DNA from: Clostridia bacterium
GTDB taxonomy: Bacteria > Bacillota > Clostridia > Christensenellales > Borkfalkiaceae
Assembly (NCBI GenBank): GCA_900764105.1
Contig: CAAFMS010000006.1
Coordinates: 62,001-126,000, forward strand
Length of the DNA stretch: 64,000 bases
Direction: 5' to 3'
Notes under the pieces: model-generated
Database searches by the model: none
What the model saw: the letters and a program-made list of their open reading frames with translations, nothing else
Told to the model about the DNA's origin: nothing
Position numbers and translations under genes: made by a program
Shown: positions 60,934 through 64,000 of the stretch, piece after piece
How the letters are laid out: the number at the start of each line of letters is the position of its first letter
How positions within the stretch are numbered: the first letter of the stretch is position 1

Positions 60934-61653
60934 ATGAACAAAAAACTGACGAAACTTGCTTTTTTTGCAGTTATTCTCGCCCTCGTTTGTACTTTTTCCG
61001 CAATAGTAATTCAGAAAAATGCCAACGACGCGGTAATGTCGAGAATAGAAACGGTCGAAACTCTGACGTTAAAACAAGGATCTAAGGGTTCGACCGTCAG
61101 GCAAATTCAGCAAAAACTTAAAAACTGGGGATATTATAACGGCGCGGTGGACGGAATATTCGGTTCGGGTACTAAAAAAGCCGTGATAAGATTTCAACAG
61201 AAAAACAAACTCACGGCCGACGGCATAGTCGGCGCGAAAACTTTGCAGGCGTTAGGCATTTACGTCGGAAGCGTTAAGCAGAATACCACCTCCGCTTATT
61301 CGAGTTCGGACACTAATTTGCTCGCAAGACTTATCTATGCGGAAGCGAGAGGCGAGACGTACGCGGGGCAGGTCGCCGTAGGGGCGGTAGTTCTGAACAG
61401 GGTCAAAAACCCCTCGTTTCCGAACACTATTTCGGGCGTAATCTATCAGCCTTACGCTTTCACCTGCGTGAGCGACGGGCAGATAAATATGTCGCCCGAC
61501 AAGACGGCTCTTTCCGCAGCGAAGGACGCGATGAACGGCTGGGACCCCTCTTACGGGAGCCTTTACTACTACAATCCCGCGGTCGCGACGAGTAAATGGA
61601 TATTCTCGAGAAAAACCGTGGTAACTATCGGGGGACACGTTTTCGCGTTGTAA
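60934..61653 (+). CDS. sleB: Spore cortex-lytic enzyme SleB
   Basis: A 239-residue exported protein: signal peptide (about 6-30), a peptidoglycan-binding domain (about 48-110: LKQGSKGSTVRQIQQKLKNWGYYNGAVDGIFG) and a SleB catalytic domain (about 130-239: ARLIYAEARGETYAGQVAVGAVVLNRVKNP, then YNPAVATSKWIF). SleB is a lytic transglycosylase of muramic-delta-lactam cortex used in germination. ATG 60934 follows AAGGAG. It is directly followed by ypeB, its usual partner. Confidence 0.95.
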   Translation: MNKKLTKLAFFAVILALVCTFSAIVIQKNANDAVMSRIETVETLTLKQGSKGSTVRQIQQKLKNWGYYNGAVDGIFGSGTKKAVIRFQQKNKLTADGIVGAKTLQALGIYVGSVKQNTTSAYSSSDTNLLARLIYAEARGETYAGQVAVGAVVLNRVKNPSFPNTISGVIYQPYAFTCVSDGQINMSPDKTALSAAKDAMNGWDPSYGSLYYYNPAVATSKWIFSRKTVVTIGGHVFAL

Positions 61654-61665
61654 TAAGGAGGGAAT

Positions 61666-63624
61666 ATGGAAGAGAATAAAGATTTTGTAACCGAGAACAG
61701 CGCGTTTGAAAAAGTTGAAAACGCGGGCAAAAAGACAGCCGATAAACCGCAAAGCGATACTCGCGAAAAGAAGAGTACGGTTAAAAAATCTGCGGTGAAA
61801 AACGGCAAGAACGAGAAAAAGGACAAACAGACCAAGAAAACGCCCAAAGAAAAACGCGAAGAAAAGGCTAAGGCAAAACTTGCGGCGAAAGAAGAAAAGG
61901 CTAAGGCGAAACTTGCGGCGAAAGAAGCAAAAGCGCAACGCAAAGCCGAAAAAAAGAAGAAAGCCGAAAAGATGAAGAAAGCGAAAGCGGCGGCGAAAAA
62001 GAAGAAATACGAAAGTCTCAAAGAGATGAAAATCGCCAAAAGGGAAGAGAGACTCGCTAAAAAGCAGGCTTTAAAAAACGAAAGCAAGGAAGAAAAGCAA
62101 AAACGCCTTGCCGCCGAAAAGCAGGCTAAATTGAAAATCAAAGCCGAAAAAGCGAACAAGAAAGCCGAACTCAGAAAGGCGAAAGCCGAGAGAAAGGCTG
62201 AAATGAAGAGACAGAAAGAAGAGAACAAACACCAAAGGGAAGTTAAAAAAGCCGAAATGAAAGAACGCAGAGGCAAAGACAGAAGGTCGAGAGGCGTGGG
62301 CGGCTGGCTCGCGGCGGTAATCTCGCTCGGCTGTTCGGTTCTCGTTTTAGGCTCGGTACTCGCCCTGTCGCTCTTTACCGATTATATCGATTTCGCAAAG
62401 AATAAAGACGTCACGGCAAACGCCGAAAGGGCGTATTACGACCTCGTCGGCTACGTCGATAATATGGAAACGAATATGTCCAAGCTCTTCGTTTCTTCCG
62501 ACGCCGAAAGCCGTCAGAGAATACTCGGCGACCTTATGGTTCAGAGCAATCTCGCCGATTCTTCGCTCGCCGCGCTTCCTATAACGGACGAGTCGAAATA
62601 CTATACTTCCAAGTATATAAATCAGGTCGGCGATTATGCGAAATACCTCAATAATCGACTTATAGACGAGGAAACTCTCACTAATGACGATTTAGACAAA
62701 CTCACGGAACTCTATAATATCAACGTCGATTTAAAGACCGCGCTTACGACGCTCACGAGCAGAATAAACGAAAACTACGACTTTAAATTGCTCAAAGAGA
62801 ATAATTCGAGCGACCTTATAATATCGCAGTTCAACGAATTCGAAAAGGGCGCGGTGGACTATCCCGAAATGATTTACGACGGGGCGTTCTCGGACGGCGT
62901 GAACGACAAGAAGGTTAAAGGTATCGACGGGGAAGAGGTAGACGAAATTCAGGTAGAGGAAAAATTCAAAGAGATTTTCTCGGACTATGAAATCGAGGTC
63001 GCGAACGTCACGGGAATGACCGAAAACAGCAATATCACCTGCTATAACGTTGACGCGATGTCCAAGGACGGAGAGATATTCGCTCAGTTTTCGAGGAAGG
63101 GCGGCAAACTCGTTATCTTCAACGCATACAGAGAGTGTAAAGAGGTAAAACTTTCCGAGGACGAATGCGTCGAAGCCGCAGGGCAATTCCTTGAAAAGTT
63201 GGGATTTGACGGTATGAAATGCGTGTGGAAGTATTCGTCGAACGGCACGGAACATCTGAATTTCGCTTATACCGAAAACGGTGTAATTATGTATCCCGAC
63301 CTCGTTAAGGTAAACGTCTGTATGGAAACGGGAAAAATAACGGGTATGGACGCCGATAATTACTATATCAACCATACCGAAAGAGTACTCGGAAAGGCGA
63401 AGTTCACGCTCGGCGACGCGTTCGACAAGGTGAGCGAGAAACTCGACGTCAGCGAAGAAAGAGTAGCGGTAATACCGCTCGGCAACGGCAACGAAACGCT
63501 CGCTTACGAGTTTATAGGAACTTTCAACGATTCGACCTATTATATTTATCTCGACGCGGACACGTTAAAGGAAGTCGAGATATACAAAGTAGTTATAACG
63601 GAAGAGGGAACTCTTCTTATATAA
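61666..63624 (+). CDS. ypeB: Germination protein YpeB with long charged N-terminus
   Basis: A 652-residue protein. About the first 205 residues are Lys/Ala/Glu-rich, then one membrane segment (about 209-232) and the YpeB region with N-terminal helical domain and C-terminal PepSY-like repeats (GKITGMDADNYYINH). Normal YpeB is about 450 residues, so the extension is extra. YpeB holds SleB in the dormant spore and protects it until germination. AAGGAGG precedes the ATG, 12 bases after sleB. Confidence 0.88.
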   Translation: MEENKDFVTENSAFEKVENAGKKTADKPQSDTREKKSTVKKSAVKNGKNEKKDKQTKKTPKEKREEKAKAKLAAKEEKAKAKLAAKEAKAQRKAEKKKKAEKMKKAKAAAKKKKYESLKEMKIAKREERLAKKQALKNESKEEKQKRLAAEKQAKLKIKAEKANKKAELRKAKAERKAEMKRQKEENKHQREVKKAEMKERRGKDRRSRGVGGWLAAVISLGCSVLVLGSVLALSLFTDYIDFAKNKDVTANAERAYYDLVGYVDNMETNMSKLFVSSDAESRQRILGDLMVQSNLADSSLAALPITDESKYYTSKYINQVGDYAKYLNNRLIDEETLTNDDLDKLTELYNINVDLKTALTTLTSRINENYDFKLLKENNSSDLIISQFNEFEKGAVDYPEMIYDGAFSDGVNDKKVKGIDGEEVDEIQVEEKFKEIFSDYEIEVANVTGMTENSNITCYNVDAMSKDGEIFAQFSRKGGKLVIFNAYRECKEVKLSEDECVEAAGQFLEKLGFDGMKCVWKYSSNGTEHLNFAYTENGVIMYPDLVKVNVCMETGKITGMDADNYYINHTERVLGKAKFTLGDAFDKVSEKLDVSEERVAVIPLGNGNETLAYEFIGTFNDSTYYIYLDADTLKEVEIYKVVITEEGTLLI

Positions 63625-63648
63625 GAGGGAACTCTCCTTATATAATAA
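63599..63648. repeat. Short tandem duplication at the end of ypeB
   Basis: GAGGGAACTCTTCTTATATA and GAGGGAACTCTCCTTATATA stand side by side, the first containing the ypeB stop codon. Confidence 0.7.
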
Positions 63649-63682
63649 ACTTAAACGTTTGTATTATTCTTGTCTGGTATTG

Positions 63683-63720
63683 AAAAAAGACTTGCGAAAA
63701 TTATTTCGCGGGTCTTTTTT
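63683..63720 (+). terminator. Terminator of the sleB-ypeB operon
   Basis: AAAAAAGAC..GCGAAA pairs with TTTCGC..GGTCTTTTTT, followed by T residues. Confidence 0.88.
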
Positions 63721-63794
63721 ACGTCGACGAAAAGCACGCGGTATTCACGAGGCTTGAAACCCGTCGGAAAGGGGTTATATAAACGGGCGTTTTT

Positions 63795-63865
63795 AATCTT
63801 TATACAATCTTAATACCTTTTAAAGAAATTCTAACGTTATCTTTATGAGAAAAGATATATTATAG
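63795..63865 (+). promoter_or_regulatory. Possible response-regulator site and promoter of the Ktr/Trk gene
   Basis: TTTATAC and TTAATAC stand 11 bases apart (about 63800-63820), a spacing used by OmpR/PhoB-type regulators, upstream of TATATTAT near 63856. A KdpE- or PhoP-like regulator is conceivable; unproven. Confidence 0.3.
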
Positions 63866-63874
63866 CGAGGATAA

Positions 63875-64000
63875 ATGAAATCGAGGTTTCGCATGGGTAT
63901 ACTAAAAAGGAAATTATCATCCTTTCAGATAATATTATTGGGATTCGCGGGGGTTATTTTACTCGGCGCATTTTTATTAGCCTTGCCGATTTCTTCAAAA
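63875..64000 (+). CDS. Trk/Ktr potassium uptake protein, N-terminal part
   Basis: The first 42 residues of a protein cut by the window end: a basic start, then SFQIILLGFAGVILLGAFLLALPISSK, the first membrane helix of TrkH/KtrB potassium transporters. GCGAGG precedes the ATG. Confidence 0.75.
   Translation, partial: MKSRFRMGILKRKLSSFQIILLGFAGVILLGAFLLALPISSK

Noticed and set aside
1..64000. Prophage or integrated plasmid
   Set aside because: No integrase, terminase, capsid, relaxase or attachment repeats were seen; tRNA genes also not found.

Overview
The window reads as a chromosomal segment of an endospore-forming, anaerobic Firmicute, most likely an uncultured Clostridia lineage. The evidence is a set of sporulation and germination genes (SpoIIQ-like M23 protein, SpoIIR, SleB, YpeB, CwlD-like amidase), rubrerythrin with rubredoxin, Gram-positive style lipoproteins and sigma-A promoters, and a type II-A CRISPR-Cas9 locus. 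No rRNA, tRNA or intact transposase gene was seen. Species cannot be named from the sequence alone.

Layout. 0.1-2.6 kb (minus): SpoIIQ-like M23 protein, a small exported protein and a degenerate PHP-like protein. 3.0 kb: HU. 3.9-11.4 kb (plus): a tightly coupled DUF4116 / VWA-like / MoxR ATPase operon running into a heterodimeric ABC exporter. 11.4-17.7 kb: a six-gene shikimate operon linked by ATGA overlaps, with two fusions (chorismate synthase-chorismate mutase, shikimate dehydrogenase-shikimate kinase). 18-25.5 kb: TypA, L-asparaginase, an ABC exporter and two charged membrane proteins, one with DUF1508 repeats. 25.9-31 kb: a ribose-type sugar ABC operon with a divergent AraC regulator. 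31.3-34.9 kb: mntP and a P-type cation ATPase behind a yybP-ykoY (Mn2+) riboswitch. 35-39 kb: XRE regulator, a possible small RNA, a membrane protein, CwlD-like amidase and an ABC-2 exporter. 39-40.8 kb: a MITE-like element and three AT-rich unknown genes. 40.9-47 kb: rubredoxin, rubrerythrin and surface proteins (BIG2-like, VanW, lipoprotein). 47.3-49.8 kb: NatAB-like exporter with an apparent attenuator leader. 50.0-56.8 kb: tracrRNA, cas9-cas1-cas2-csn2 and a nine-spacer array. 56.8-64 kb: TyrS, a GH20 enzyme, spoIIR, sleB-ypeB and the start of a Trk/Ktr potassium transporter.

The most notable systems are: (1) the complete II-A CRISPR locus, in which tracrRNA is transcribed antisense to the cas9 5' leader and pairs with the repeat using the same bulge geometry as S. 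pyogenes; (2) an 11-copy 13-base motif, TATAAGTYGATTA, found in both coding and non-coding DNA and almost always in one orientation, which nothing annotated here explains; (3) several genes whose promoters sit so close to the start codon that their mRNAs should be leaderless; (4) candidate RNA-level controls upstream of mntP, natAB-like genes and spoIIR. Several unrelated membrane proteins also carry long Lys/Glu/Ala-rich tails. All similarity statements come from motif recognition by eye; no database search was run.
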